Assembly (NCBI GenBank): GCA_030620035.1
Contig: JAUXAE010000006.1
Location: forward strand, 1 to 19,216
DNA: 19,216 nt
Direction: 5' to 3'
Source: Dehalococcoidales bacterium
Lineage (GTDB): Bacteria; Chloroflexota; Dehalococcoidia; Dehalococcoidales; JAUXAE01
Shown here piece after piece: positions 6,164-13,329 of the stretch (position 1 is its first letter; the number at the start of each line of letters is the position of its first letter). The notes under the pieces were generated by a model that worked only from the letters and a program-made list of their open reading frames with translations, did no database searches and had not been told where the DNA came from. The translations under genes and the position numbers were made by a program.

Positions 6164-6853
6164 ATGCTAACTATCTTTCTATGGGTAATTATAGGGCTAT
6201 TTGTTTTTTCTCAAGTTTTACCCAGAATCTTGGTAAAGTACTTTAACTACGCCCGTCCCGTGGCTGCTGTTACGGGACCCATTCTAGATAGTGATTTCAG
6301 GAGGAGATTACAGCCCCCCCAGAAAATCATAGAAAGAAGCGGCCTGAAAGAGGGGATGAAGGTCCTGGACCTGGGTTGTGGCAGTGGCACCTTCACTACA
6401 TTCTTGGCCCGGGCTGTTGGTGACAAGGGATGGGTATACGCACTGGATATTCAGCCGGACATGCTAAAACAATTACAGGAGAAGCTTTCCCGACCCGAAA
6501 ATAGGGACATTAAAAACATTGAGCTTATCAACAGTAGTGCTGATGAGCTCCCCTTTGCCGATGGTTCCCTTGACCTGGTCTGTATGGTCAGTGTCCTTCA
6601 GGAGATTCCTGATAGACAAAAGGCCTTAAAAGAAGTAAAGAGGGTTTTAAAACCGGGAGGGGTTCTGGCCATTTCCGAGGTACTAGCCGACATTGACTAT
6701 TTCCTTAAATCTACTACCATCAAGATGGCCGGAGGGGCCGGCTTTATTTTAGATAAGGCCCTGGGAGGCATCTGGAATTACACGGTGCGGTTTATCAAAC
6801 CACAGCCTATTTTTGGAATTTCACCTGACAACCGGGGGCTAAAGTGTACTTGA
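6164..6853 (+). CDS. Membrane-anchored class I SAM-dependent methyltransferase
   Basis: The 229-residue protein has an N-terminal hydrophobic helix (about 2-20, LTIFLWVIIGLFVFSQVL), so it is probably membrane-tethered. The UbiE-like methyltransferase core carries SAM motif I VLDLGCGSGTFTTFLA at 67-82, the acidic ribose-binding residue in VYALDIQPDM at 91-100, and SSADELPFADGSLDLV at 124-139. The post-motif EVKRVLKPGGVLAISE is at 157-172. The substrate cannot be read from the sequence; lipids or quinones are usual for this type. Its TGA overlaps the start region of the M28 peptidase gene (TGATG). It heads a co-directional run of five genes. Confidence 0.88.
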   Translation: MLTIFLWVIIGLFVFSQVLPRILVKYFNYARPVAAVTGPILDSDFRRRLQPPQKIIERSGLKEGMKVLDLGCGSGTFTTFLARAVGDKGWVYALDIQPDMLKQLQEKLSRPENRDIKNIELINSSADELPFADGSLDLVCMVSVLQEIPDRQKALKEVKRVLKPGGVLAISEVLADIDYFLKSTTIKMAGGAGFILDKALGGIWNYTVRFIKPQPIFGISPDNRGLKCT

Positions 6854-7674
6854 TGGAGCATGTCAGGAACCTGGAAAACAGGGACAACCGGGCCCGGGGG
6901 CAGCAGGTACTGGCGGCACTTAGAGTGCTGGGCATAGAGCCCGTTGTCCAGGAGCGCCGCTGGCCCAGAATCAGGAATATCATTGTTGACTTCTCGCCTA
7001 ACTCAGGGGCCAAAAAGCTGCTCTTTTCGGCCCACTACGATGCCGCCAAGGGTAGCCCGGGGGCTAACGATAACGCCTCAGGGGTTGCCGTCCTCTTGGG
7101 CCTGTGCCAGAAACTAAGGCATCTTCAGCCTCCTATCAGGCTGGTATTCTTTGACCGGGAGGAGGCATCAAGCCGGGTGCCTCGCCTGGGTCTCCTGGGC
7201 TCCTTCTACTATGTTTGGAAAAATAACCTGAAAAATATAGCCGCCGTCTACAACCTGGAATTCTGCGGCCTGGGAGACTGTCTGGGTATCTGGCCGGTCA
7301 GGGCTGGCCAGGCAAAACTGGCCGCCGTTAAAGAAGTGGAGAAGGCGGCCATCAGACGGGACATTCCCTTCCAGCCTGTTGACATACCCTGGCCCCTGCT
7401 TACCAGCGACCACCTGCCCTTCCGGGTAAAGGGTGTAAACAACAGTATCACTCTGTCACTGCTGCCCGCCGGCCAGGTTCCAATGCTAAAGAAACAACTA
7501 GCTGCCATAAGCATTCCCAGGCTGTTAATCGGCCGAAAGCCAGCCCTGCCCCAGCCTTTTTCGGTTATTCACACCGATAAAGATACCTCTTCCCGCCTCA
7601 GCGAAGACTCACTACGGCTGATGCTCTCCTTACTCTTGGAGCTTATTAAGAGCTCAAGCCCCTCAGGTAGCTAA
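6844..7674 (+). CDS. M28-family zinc aminopeptidase-like hydrolase
   Basis: The 276-residue protein carries the M28 metal-site order. HYD is in LLFSAHYDAAKG (59-70), the bridging Asp is in GANDNASGVAVLLG (73-86), and the catalytic/metal Glu pair is in RLVFFDREEASS (99-110). A Glu is in AVYNLEFCGLG (134-144), and the last His is in SDH (188-190) or the C-terminal VIHTDKDT. No signal peptide is seen, so a cytoplasmic enzyme removing an amino-acyl or similar amide group is likely. The start may be GTG 6844 (GGGGG 5 nt upstream) or ATG 6853, which shares a base with the methyltransferase TGA. Either way translation is coupled. Family certain, substrate unknown. Confidence 0.87.
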   Translation: MYLMEHVRNLENRDNRARGQQVLAALRVLGIEPVVQERRWPRIRNIIVDFSPNSGAKKLLFSAHYDAAKGSPGANDNASGVAVLLGLCQKLRHLQPPIRLVFFDREEASSRVPRLGLLGSFYYVWKNNLKNIAAVYNLEFCGLGDCLGIWPVRAGQAKLAAVKEVEKAAIRRDIPFQPVDIPWPLLTSDHLPFRVKGVNNSITLSLLPAGQVPMLKKQLAAISIPRLLIGRKPALPQPFSVIHTDKDTSSRLSEDSLRLMLSLLLELIKSSSPSGS

Positions 7675-7686
7675 ACCTACGGTGAG

Positions 7687-7715
7687 TTGATTGTGTAGCG
7701 GCAAAATGCTATGCT
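7687..7715 (+). promoter_or_regulatory. Possible extended -10 promoter for the acetyltransferase gene
   Basis: TTGATT (7687-7692), a 17-bp spacer and TATGCT (7710-7715) with TGC just before it. The ATG at 7727 is 11 nt after the -10, so the leader would be 0-5 nt. The same DNA can fold as CGGCAA/TTGCCG (7699-7704 with 7718-7723) followed by TTTT, and could instead be a weak terminator of the upstream genes. Confidence 0.35.
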
Positions 7716-7726
7716 ATTGCCGTTTT

Positions 7727-8707
7727 ATGGGTTATTCTTTCTCTCTTGATAGCCTTGAGGGCCTCGTCTCTTCCTGGGCAGAGCTGTCTCATCAACTGAA
7801 GTGGGAGCCTATCTTTGTTTTGCCGCCCTGGCTTAAATCCTGGTGGTCCGTCTTTGGCTCCGGAGCCCGTCTCTTCCTGGGTGTAGCAAGGCAGAATGGC
7901 ACTGTTATTGGCGTTGCCCCACTCAAGATAGTAGATGATAGGGCCTCCTTTATCGGTGATGCCAAGGTTTGTGACTACCTGGACTTCGTCATCCGCCCGG
8001 GTAAAGAGGCCGAATTCTTCAATGTTTTGCTTGATGAAATGAAGGGTAGGGGTATTGCCCGCCTTGATTTGGCGGTGCTAAGACCCGATTCCACGGTTTT
8101 GGGCAGTCTTGCGGGCCTGGCCAGGGAGCGGCACTACCCGGTGTCTTGCCGACTGAAGGACGTCTCCCTGGAACTTGACTTGCCCCAGACCTGGCAGGAA
8201 TACCTGGCTGTTTTGACCAGCAAACAGCGACACGAGGTGAGGCGCAAGCTGAGAAGACTTGAGGAGGTCGGGACGGTTAGCTTCTGTGTTTACCAGGATA
8301 GCCAGGATATACTGGCCAAACTGGATATCTTCATCAGGCTGTTTCGGCAGAGCCGGCGGGACAAGGCCAGATTTATGAATGCCCCGATGAGGTCTTTTTT
8401 TAAACTATTGGCTCAGGCCATGGCCCAGGCCGGGCTACTGAGGCTCGGCTTCCTTGAGTTAAATTCAGTGCCCGTAGCCGCCGTCACCTATATTGACTAT
8501 AATAATAACCGATATCTATATAACAGCGGCTATGACCCTGAGTACGGCCACTTTAGCGTCGGCCTGCTTGCCAAGGTTCTGTGCATTAAGGACAGCATTG
8601 AGCAGAATAAGAGCAAGTTTGACTTCTTGAGGGGGGGCGAGGTTTACAAATACTACCTGGGGGGCCGAAAAATCCCCCTTTATCACTGTAAAATAACCAT
8701 AAAGTAG
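7727..8707 (+). CDS. FemAB/CelD-like GNAT acetyltransferase (Acetyltransf_6 type)
   Basis: The product is 326 residues from ATG 7727, with in-frame alternatives at ATG 7706 and TTG 7691. It has the features of the double-GNAT FemAB/CelD/BioF2-like family: an N-terminal GNAT-like half with FIGDAKVCDYLDFVIRPG, a basic helix LTSKQRHEVRRKLRRLEE in the middle, and a second GNAT half with LLRLGFLELNSVPVAAVTYI. The conserved end is NRYLYNSGYDPEYGHFSVGL, then FDFLRGGEVYKYYLGG. Such proteins transfer acyl or aminoacyl groups to amines in cell-envelope sugars or small molecules. The gene is followed after 37 nt by an MshA-like glycosyltransferase. An N-acylation step in the same pathway is therefore plausible but not shown. 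Confidence 0.85.
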   Translation: MGYSFSLDSLEGLVSSWAELSHQLKWEPIFVLPPWLKSWWSVFGSGARLFLGVARQNGTVIGVAPLKIVDDRASFIGDAKVCDYLDFVIRPGKEAEFFNVLLDEMKGRGIARLDLAVLRPDSTVLGSLAGLARERHYPVSCRLKDVSLELDLPQTWQEYLAVLTSKQRHEVRRKLRRLEEVGTVSFCVYQDSQDILAKLDIFIRLFRQSRRDKARFMNAPMRSFFKLLAQAMAQAGLLRLGFLELNSVPVAAVTYIDYNNNRYLYNSGYDPEYGHFSVGLLAKVLCIKDSIEQNKSKFDFLRGGEVYKYYLGGRKIPLYHCKITIK

Positions 8708-8744
8708 GGCAATGAACACTATAGATTTGGGAGACTGGCCGTAG

Positions 8745-9974
8745 ATGTCGCACTCGAGGCTGAGGATAGCCATGCTCAGTGTCCACAGTTGCCCCATGGG
8801 CCAGCTGGGGGGCCGGGATAGCGGCGGCATGAATGTCTATATCCGCGAGCTGGCCCGCGCCCTGGGTGAGAGAGGTCATAGCGTGGATGTCTATACTCGG
8901 GCCCATAACCCCAGGGACGGGCAGATTTACCAACTGGGGCCCAATGCCCGCCTCATCCACATCAAGGCGGGTAGGGTTGAGGACATGGGCAAGCTGGTTC
9001 AGTACCGCCATCTGGCCGATTTTACCGGTAATCTTGAGGACTTCAGAAGGAGTCACCAGCTCCAGTATGATCTGATTCATAGTCACTACTGGCTTTCCGG
9101 CCAGGTTGGCCGCTGGCTGGGGGAATTATGGCAGGTGCCCGATATTGCTATGTTTCATACTCTGGGGGCGGTCAAAAATAGGCTCGGTCTCGGCCTGGCC
9201 GAGACCGAGACCCGCCTGGAAACAGAGAGGCAGCTGGCCAGAGATTGTCACCGTATCATTGCCGCCACCGAGGGGGAGAAGCAAGACCTGATTTATTACT
9301 ATCGGGCCCCGGCTGAAACTATAAGCGTCATCCCCTGCGGTGTCAATCTGGGATTATTCGGCAACATTAACAAACAGGGTGCCCGAGAGGAGCTAGGCCT
9401 TGATGGTGATAGGGTTGTTCTCTTTGTCGGCCGAATTGAGCCGCTTAAGGGCATCGACAGGTTGCTTAAGGCCATGGCTATCTTGGGAAGGCGGCCCGGG
9501 CTAAAACTGTTAGTAATCGGTGGCGATGAGCACAGCCGCGGTGAACTGAAGAAGCTGAGGCTTCTGGCCCGGGAGCTGGCTATTGAGGACTCGGTTTCCT
9601 TCCTGGGCTCGGTGCCCCAGCCAAGGTTACCCCTTTTCTACAGCGCCGCCGATGTCTGTGTCGTCCCTTCCTATTATGAGACCTTCGGCCTGGTAGCCCT
9701 GGAGTCGCTGGCCTGCGGGACACCGGTGGTGGCCACCAGAGTAGGTGCCGCTGGCGATATCATCCGCCAGGGGGAGACGGGATACCTGGTGGCCGACAAT
9801 ACCCCCCGACGACTGGCCCAAATGATAGACCGGCTCCTTGGCCGAAGGGTGCCCGGCACCATGTCTGCCCGTGCTATCAGGGACTCGGTGCGACAGTTTG
9901 ACTGGACGAGTATCGCCAAAGCTATAATTAAGGAATATGGGGCCGTAGTCGGTGACCATGCTAGTGTTAGTTGA
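8745..9974 (+). CDS. GT4 glycosyltransferase, MshA-like
   Basis: The 409-residue GT-B enzyme opens with RIAMLSVHSCPMGQLGGRDS and then GGMNVYIRELARALGERGH, the start typical of MshA (D-inositol 3-phosphate glycosyltransferase) and sucrose-synthase-like GT4 enzymes. HSHYWLSG (112-119) and FHTLGAVKN (137-145) follow. The donor half contains LFVGRIEPLKGIDRLL (226-241) with the phosphate-binding Arg and Lys, and the E-x7-E motif ETFGLVALE (312-320). It probably transfers GlcNAc or another sugar from a nucleotide sugar to a polyol phosphate or similar acceptor. The next gene, 12 nt downstream, is a PIG-L deacetylase. This is the MshA-MshB pairing of mycothiol synthesis and, analogously, BshA-BshB of bacillithiol. 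The acceptor is not identifiable from the sequence. Confidence 0.9.
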   Translation: MSHSRLRIAMLSVHSCPMGQLGGRDSGGMNVYIRELARALGERGHSVDVYTRAHNPRDGQIYQLGPNARLIHIKAGRVEDMGKLVQYRHLADFTGNLEDFRRSHQLQYDLIHSHYWLSGQVGRWLGELWQVPDIAMFHTLGAVKNRLGLGLAETETRLETERQLARDCHRIIAATEGEKQDLIYYYRAPAETISVIPCGVNLGLFGNINKQGAREELGLDGDRVVLFVGRIEPLKGIDRLLKAMAILGRRPGLKLLVIGGDEHSRGELKKLRLLARELAIEDSVSFLGSVPQPRLPLFYSAADVCVVPSYYETFGLVALESLACGTPVVATRVGAAGDIIRQGETGYLVADNTPRRLAQMIDRLLGRRVPGTMSARAIRDSVRQFDWTSIAKAIIKEYGAVVGDHASVS

Positions 9975-9986
9975 GGAGATTAAAGA

Positions 9987-10682
9987 ATGGTAGAGCCGGC
10001 CCAGGTGATGTTGGTTACACCCCATCCTGATGACGCTGAATTTGGTGCCGCCGGCACCGTGGCCTGCCTGGTGGCTGAAGGTAAAGAGGTAATCTATGTG
10101 GTCTGCACCAACGGTGATAAGGGCACCAGTGACCGACAGCTGCAACCGGAGGCCCTGGCCAGGATACGGGAGCAGGAGCAGCGGGCGGCGGCCGGGGTTT
10201 TGGGGGTCAGGGAGGTTATTTTCCTGGGCTACCCTGACCAGGCCCTGGAATATACCCCTTTGTTTAGAAAACAGATTGTCCGCCTAATCAGAAGCTACCG
10301 ACCACAGACGGTAATAACCGTTGACCCCTACCACCGCTACTTCTGGTGGCATCACGACCACCGAATCTGTGGTCAGGTTGTTCTGGATGCTATTTTCCCC
10401 TACGCGCGGGACCACCTGGCCTACCCGGACCTGCTTAAAGAAGGCCTTGAACCGCACAAGGTTAATGAGCTATTGCTTTTTAACACCGATAACCCGAACT
10501 ACTGGGTCAATATCACCGATACCTTCGATTTGAAGCTAGCCGCCCTGCTCTGCCACCAGAGCCAGGTGGCCGACTTTACCTCACAGCTAAAAGAGAAGCT
10601 CAGGCAGTGGGCCCAAGAGACGGCCAAGAAGGAGGAATTTGAGCTGGCCGAGGCCTTTCACCGGGTTGACATATGGTGGTGA
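9987..10682 (+). CDS. PIG-L/LmbE-family deacetylase, MshB/BshB-like
   Basis: The 231-residue zinc enzyme has the N-terminal metal motif TPHPDDAEFGAAGT (11-24), giving His13, Asp15 and Asp16. The second site, WWHHDHRICGQ (120-130), provides the His-x-Asp-His ligand and catalytic residues. The family removes N-acetyl groups from GlcNAc-containing conjugates such as GlcNAc-inositol (MshB), GlcNAc-malate (BshB) or GlcNAc-PI. GAGGAG lies 9 nt before the ATG, and the gap to the glycosyltransferase gene is 12 nt, so the two are cotranscribed and very likely act in sequence. The substrate is unknown. It ends the five-gene run, with a tRNA promoter beginning 9 nt after the stop codon. Confidence 0.92.
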   Translation: MVEPAQVMLVTPHPDDAEFGAAGTVACLVAEGKEVIYVVCTNGDKGTSDRQLQPEALARIREQEQRAAAGVLGVREVIFLGYPDQALEYTPLFRKQIVRLIRSYRPQTVITVDPYHRYFWWHHDHRICGQVVLDAIFPYARDHLAYPDLLKEGLEPHKVNELLLFNTDNPNYWVNITDTFDLKLAALLCHQSQVADFTSQLKEKLRQWAQETAKKEEFELAEAFHRVDIWW

Positions 10683-10690
10683 TGCCAGGC

Positions 10691-10720
10691 TTGACTTTTA
10701 GTAGCTTTCCTTCCTATAAT
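10691..10720 (+). promoter_or_regulatory. Strong promoter of the tRNA-tuf cluster
   Basis: TTGACT (10691-10696), an 18-bp spacer and a perfect TATAAT (10715-10720). The predicted start near 10727 gives a 5' extension of about 37 nt to the first tRNA. A second candidate, TTGACG (10732-10737) with TAATAA (10754-10759), lies too close to the tRNA to be the main start. Confidence 0.75.
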
Positions 10721-10763
10721 ATTCAGATTGGTTGACGTTCAGCTTTAAATCTGTAATAATACT

Positions 10764-10836
10764 GCCCGGGTAGCTCAACGGTAGAGCAACCGACTTGTAA
10801 TCGGTAGGTTAGCGGGTTCGAATCCCCTCTCGGGCT
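10764..10836 (+). tRNA. tRNA-Thr (anticodon TGT)
   Basis: Acceptor GCCCGGG pairs with CTCGGGC (10829-10835, one G·T). D-arm GCTC/GAGC, anticodon stem ACCGA/TCGGT with loop CTTGTAA giving anticodon TGT, and T-loop TTCGAAT. One C/C mismatch and a G·T occur in the T-stem. CCA is not encoded. Confidence 0.94.
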
Positions 10837-10867
10837 TAGGCCGCTAGTTTTTATGGCTTTTCCCTGG

Positions 10868-10952
10868 GGAGGGGTGCCGGAGTGGTTAATCGGAGCAGAC
10901 TGTAAATCTGCCGCCTGGAAGGGCTACGCAGGTTCGAATCCTGCCCCCTCCA
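10868..10952 (+). tRNA. tRNA-Tyr (anticodon GTA)
   Basis: Acceptor GGAGGGG pairs with CCCCTCC (10945-10951). Anticodon stem GCAGA/TCTGC carries loop CTGTAAA with anticodon GTA. The long class II variable arm expected for bacterial tRNA-Tyr is present. T-arm is GCAGG/CCTGC with TTCGAAT. CCA is not encoded. Confidence 0.95.
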
Positions 10953-10980
10953 CAAGTTTTTTAAATAAAGGGCTTTGGAC

Positions 10981-11009
10981 TAGACATCTCAACGTCAAGC
11001 ATCTATAAT
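10981..11009 (+). promoter_or_regulatory. Internal promoter before tRNA-Thr(GGT)-tuf
   Basis: TAGACA (10981-10986, five of six), a 17-bp spacer and a perfect TATAAT (11004-11009). Transcription would begin near 11016, just before the tRNA. This lets the tRNA-tuf unit be expressed independently of the two upstream tRNAs. Confidence 0.65.
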
Positions 11010-11019
11010 TAGGGAAGCT

Positions 11020-11095
11020 GCCCACATAGCTCAGCAGGTAGAGCACGTTCTTGGTAAGAACGGGGTCACCAGTTCGAGTCTGGTTGTGGGCTCCA
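11020..11095 (+). tRNA. tRNA-Thr (anticodon GGT)
   Basis: Acceptor GCCCACA pairs with TGTGGGC (11085-11091). D-arm GCTC/GAGC, anticodon stem CGTTC/GAACG with loop TTGGTAA giving anticodon GGT, and T-arm CCAGT/CTGG-type with TTCGAGT. The CCA end is encoded (11093-11095), unlike the other two tRNAs here. It lies 16 nt before tuf. Confidence 0.95.
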
Positions 11096-11111
11096 GAATA
11101 AAGGGGGTAAA

Positions 11112-12314
11112 ATGGCCAAAAAGAAATTTGTGCGCACCAAACCACACTGTAATGTTGGTACCATCGGTCATGTTGACCATGGCAAGACAATGTTGACCTC
11201 AGCCATAACCAAGGTTTTAGCTGGCACCGGAGTTACTGAATTTCGCTCCTTTGATAGCATCGATAATGCCCCTGAGGAGAAGGCAAGGGGGCTGACAATT
11301 GCTATTGCCCACATTGAATACGAAACAGAAAAGAGGCACTACGCCCATATTGACTGCCCGGGACACGCCGACTTTATCAAGAACATGATAACCGGGGCCG
11401 CTCAGATGGATGGTGCTATCCTGGTGGTGAGTGCCCCTGATGGACCCATGCCCCAGACCAGGGAGCACGTCCTGCTGGCCCGCCAGGTGGAGGTGCCGTC
11501 TATAGTGGTGGCTATCAATAAAGTGGATATGATGGAAGATGAAGAACTGCTTGAGCTGGTGGAGGTAGAGGTCAGGGAACTGCTGAGTAAGTATAACTTC
11601 CCCGGTGATGAGATACCGGTGGTCAGGGTGAGTGCCCTTAAAGCCCTGGAGTGTGCCTGTGGTAAGAGGGAGTGTCAGTGGTGCGGCCCCATCTGGCAGC
11701 TGATGGATGCCGTTGACAGTTATATTCCGATCCCGGTAAGGCCCAAGGACAAGCCCTTCCTGATGCCGGTGGAGGATGTCTTCAGCATCAAGGGGCGGGG
11801 TACTGTGCCCACCGGCCGGGTGGAAAGGGGCGTCATCCTGCCCGGTGACGAGGTTGAGATTGTGGGTCTGCATCATGAGCCCCGCAAGGTAATAGCTACC
11901 AGCCTGGAGATGTTCCATAAGACTCTAGATGATGCCGAGCCCGGTGATGCTGTTGGTGTCTTGCTTAGGGGTGTTGAGCGAGACGAGGTGGAAAGAGGCC
12001 AGGTACTGGCCAAACCGGGCACTATTAAGCCACATACCCATGCCGAGGCCGAAGTGTATGTTCTGACCAAGGAGGAGGGGGGTAGGCATACGCCCTTCTT
12101 CAACGGCTATAAGCCCCAATTCTACATCAGGACTACCGACATTACCGGCACCATTGAGCTGCCCGAAGGGGTGGAGATGGTCATGCCCGGGGACAATGTT
12201 AAGATGACCATTAAACTCATCTACCCGGTGGCCCTAGAGAAGGGTTTGCGTTTTGCCATCCGGGAAGGGGGTAGGACAGTAGGCGCCGGGGCCTTTAGTC
12301 GCATTATAGAGTAG
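11112..12314 (+). CDS. tuf: Translation elongation factor Tu
   Basis: The 400-residue GTPase delivers aminoacyl-tRNA to the ribosome. G1 is GHVDHGKT at 19-26, but the next residue is Met27 where most EF-Tu have Thr. Switch I is FDSIDNAPEEKARGLTIAIA, G3 is DCPGH at 81-85, G4 is NKVD at 136-139 and G5 is SAL at 174-176. Domains II and III are complete, with RGTVPTGRVERG and the C-terminal GGRTVGAGAFSRIIE. In the G-domain after SAL there is a Cys cluster, ECACGKRECQWCG (C181, C183, C188, C191), at a place where E. coli EF-Tu has a cysteine-free loop. AAGGGGG precedes the ATG. It is cotranscribed with tRNA-Thr(GGT) upstream and with rpmG, which begins 1 nt after its stop. Confidence 0.98.
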   Translation: MAKKKFVRTKPHCNVGTIGHVDHGKTMLTSAITKVLAGTGVTEFRSFDSIDNAPEEKARGLTIAIAHIEYETEKRHYAHIDCPGHADFIKNMITGAAQMDGAILVVSAPDGPMPQTREHVLLARQVEVPSIVVAINKVDMMEDEELLELVEVEVRELLSKYNFPGDEIPVVRVSALKALECACGKRECQWCGPIWQLMDAVDSYIPIPVRPKDKPFLMPVEDVFSIKGRGTVPTGRVERGVILPGDEVEIVGLHHEPRKVIATSLEMFHKTLDDAEPGDAVGVLLRGVERDEVERGQVLAKPGTIKPHTHAEAEVYVLTKEEGGRHTPFFNGYKPQFYIRTTDITGTIELPEGVEMVMPGDNVKMTIKLIYPVALEKGLRFAIREGGRTVGAGAFSRIIE

Positions 12315-12315
12315 T

Positions 12316-12483
12316 ATGGCCAAGAAGACTGAAGCCAGGGTCATAATTCATCTTGCCTGCACTGAATGCAAAGAGAGAACATATACTACTACCAAGAACA
12401 GAAGAAATGACCCCCAGCGGTTGGAACTAATGAAGTATTGTCCCCGTTGCCGGGCTCGTAGGCTGCACCGAGAGGTGAAGTAG
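12316..12483 (+). CDS. rpmG: Large-subunit ribosomal protein L33 (bL33)
   Basis: A 55-residue frame runs from ATG 12316 to TAG 12481-12483. It begins MAKKTEARVIIHLACTECKE, continues with RTYTTTKNRRNDPQRLELMK and ends YCPRCRARRLHREVK. The two CxxC pairs (CTEC, CPRC) show it is the zinc-ribbon (C+) form of bL33. The length is normal. It starts 1 nt after the tuf stop, so translation is probably coupled. The order rpmG-secE-nusG is conserved in many bacteria. Confidence 0.97.
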   Translation: MAKKTEARVIIHLACTECKERTYTTTKNRRNDPQRLELMKYCPRCRARRLHREVK

Positions 12484-12510
12484 CCCTTAAGGGGCCTAAA
12501 GAATTCCTCC

Positions 12511-12720
12511 ATGAAACAGGCTACTAAAAAAAGCGCTTCCAGATTTAGCTTCATTGGTGAGACTATCGCCGAACTAAAGAAGGTAGTCTGGCCAACCAGG
12601 CGGGAAGCTGCCTATTTAACATTGCTGGTGCTGATTGTGGCCGTCACCGTAGGCATAATTCTGGGAGTTATTGATTATGGTTTTACCTTCTTTGTCGATG
12701 AGATTTTTATTCCTGAATAG
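12511..12720 (+). CDS. secE: Preprotein translocase subunit SecE
   Basis: The 69-residue single-span SecE is the clamp subunit of the SecYEG channel in the inner membrane. The amphipathic helix signature FIGETIAELKKVVWPTRREA (about 14-33) precedes one TM helix (about 35-60, TLLVLIVAVTVGIILGVIDY). The short single-TM form is usual outside gammaproteobacteria. The 27-nt gap from rpmG contains a CCCTTAAGGG palindrome (12484-12493). No Shine-Dalgarno stands before the ATG (TTCCTCC precedes it), so translation may depend on read-through of upstream ribosomes. Confidence 0.95.
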   Translation: MKQATKKSASRFSFIGETIAELKKVVWPTRREAAYLTLLVLIVAVTVGIILGVIDYGFTFFVDEIFIPE

Positions 12721-12775
12721 CCGCCCACGGCTCCTTCCTGGGCAATTTGACCCTGTACCTTAAGAGAGGTTACCT

Positions 12776-13309
12776 GTGGCCGGGAATCAAAAAAAATGGT
12801 TTGTAATCCACACCTACTCGGGGCATGAAGACAGGGTAAGGAAGAATCTGCTTGAGCGCATCAAGTCAATGGACGCCGAGAGTGATGTCGCTCAAGTAGT
12901 GGTGCCCACCGAGGACGAGATTGAGGTTAGGAACGGGCAGCGGCGTACCGTCAAAAAGAAGATACTGCCGGGCTATGTCCTCGTTGAGATGACCATCAAT
13001 GACCAGAGTTGGAACGTGGTGCGCAATACACCGGGTGTTACCGGTTTTGTCGGCAGTGGCGGCCGGCCGACGCCGCTGCATGAGGAGGAGGCCGGCCGGA
13101 TTCTAAAGCAGATGGAGACCAAAGCACCCAAGGTTAGGGTTGGCTTTCGTCAGGGACAGAGTGTCCGGGTGGTTGACGGGCCCTTTATTGATTTTATCGG
13201 CACGGTCGATGAGATAAACGCTGAAAAGGGGAAGATCAAGGTGCTGCTGTCTCTTTTTGGGCGGGAAACGCCGGTTGAGCTGGACTTTCTACAGGTGGAG
13301 AAGCTCTAA
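12776..13309 (+). CDS. nusG: Transcription elongation/antitermination factor NusG
   Basis: The 177-residue protein begins at GTG (MAGNQKKWFVIHTYSGHEDR) with a GAGAGG about 7 nt upstream. The NGN domain contains KKILPGYVLVEM and RNTPGVTGFVGSGGRPTPL (residues about 83-101). The C-terminal KOW domain contains GQSVRVVDGPFIDFIGTVDE. It binds the RNA polymerase clamp and links transcription to Rho or ribosomal protein S10. Placement directly after secE and before rplK is the usual one. Confidence 0.97.
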   Translation: MAGNQKKWFVIHTYSGHEDRVRKNLLERIKSMDAESDVAQVVVPTEDEIEVRNGQRRTVKKKILPGYVLVEMTINDQSWNVVRNTPGVTGFVGSGGRPTPLHEEEAGRILKQMETKAPKVRVGFRQGQSVRVVDGPFIDFIGTVDEINAEKGKIKVLLSLFGRETPVELDFLQVEKL

Positions 13310-13329
13310 ATGGTTTTCGGGAGGGATAG

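Noticed and set aside
7699..7726. CGGCAA/TTGCCG hairpin with TTTT as a definite terminator between the M28 and acetyltransferase genes
   Set aside because: The stem is only 6 bp with a 12-nt loop and four T, and it overlaps a plausible promoter. Too weak to call as a terminator.
11217..11918. 233-codon minus-strand frame inside tuf
   Set aside because: A His/Gln-rich shadow of a highly expressed plus-strand gene with strong codon bias. No independent evidence.
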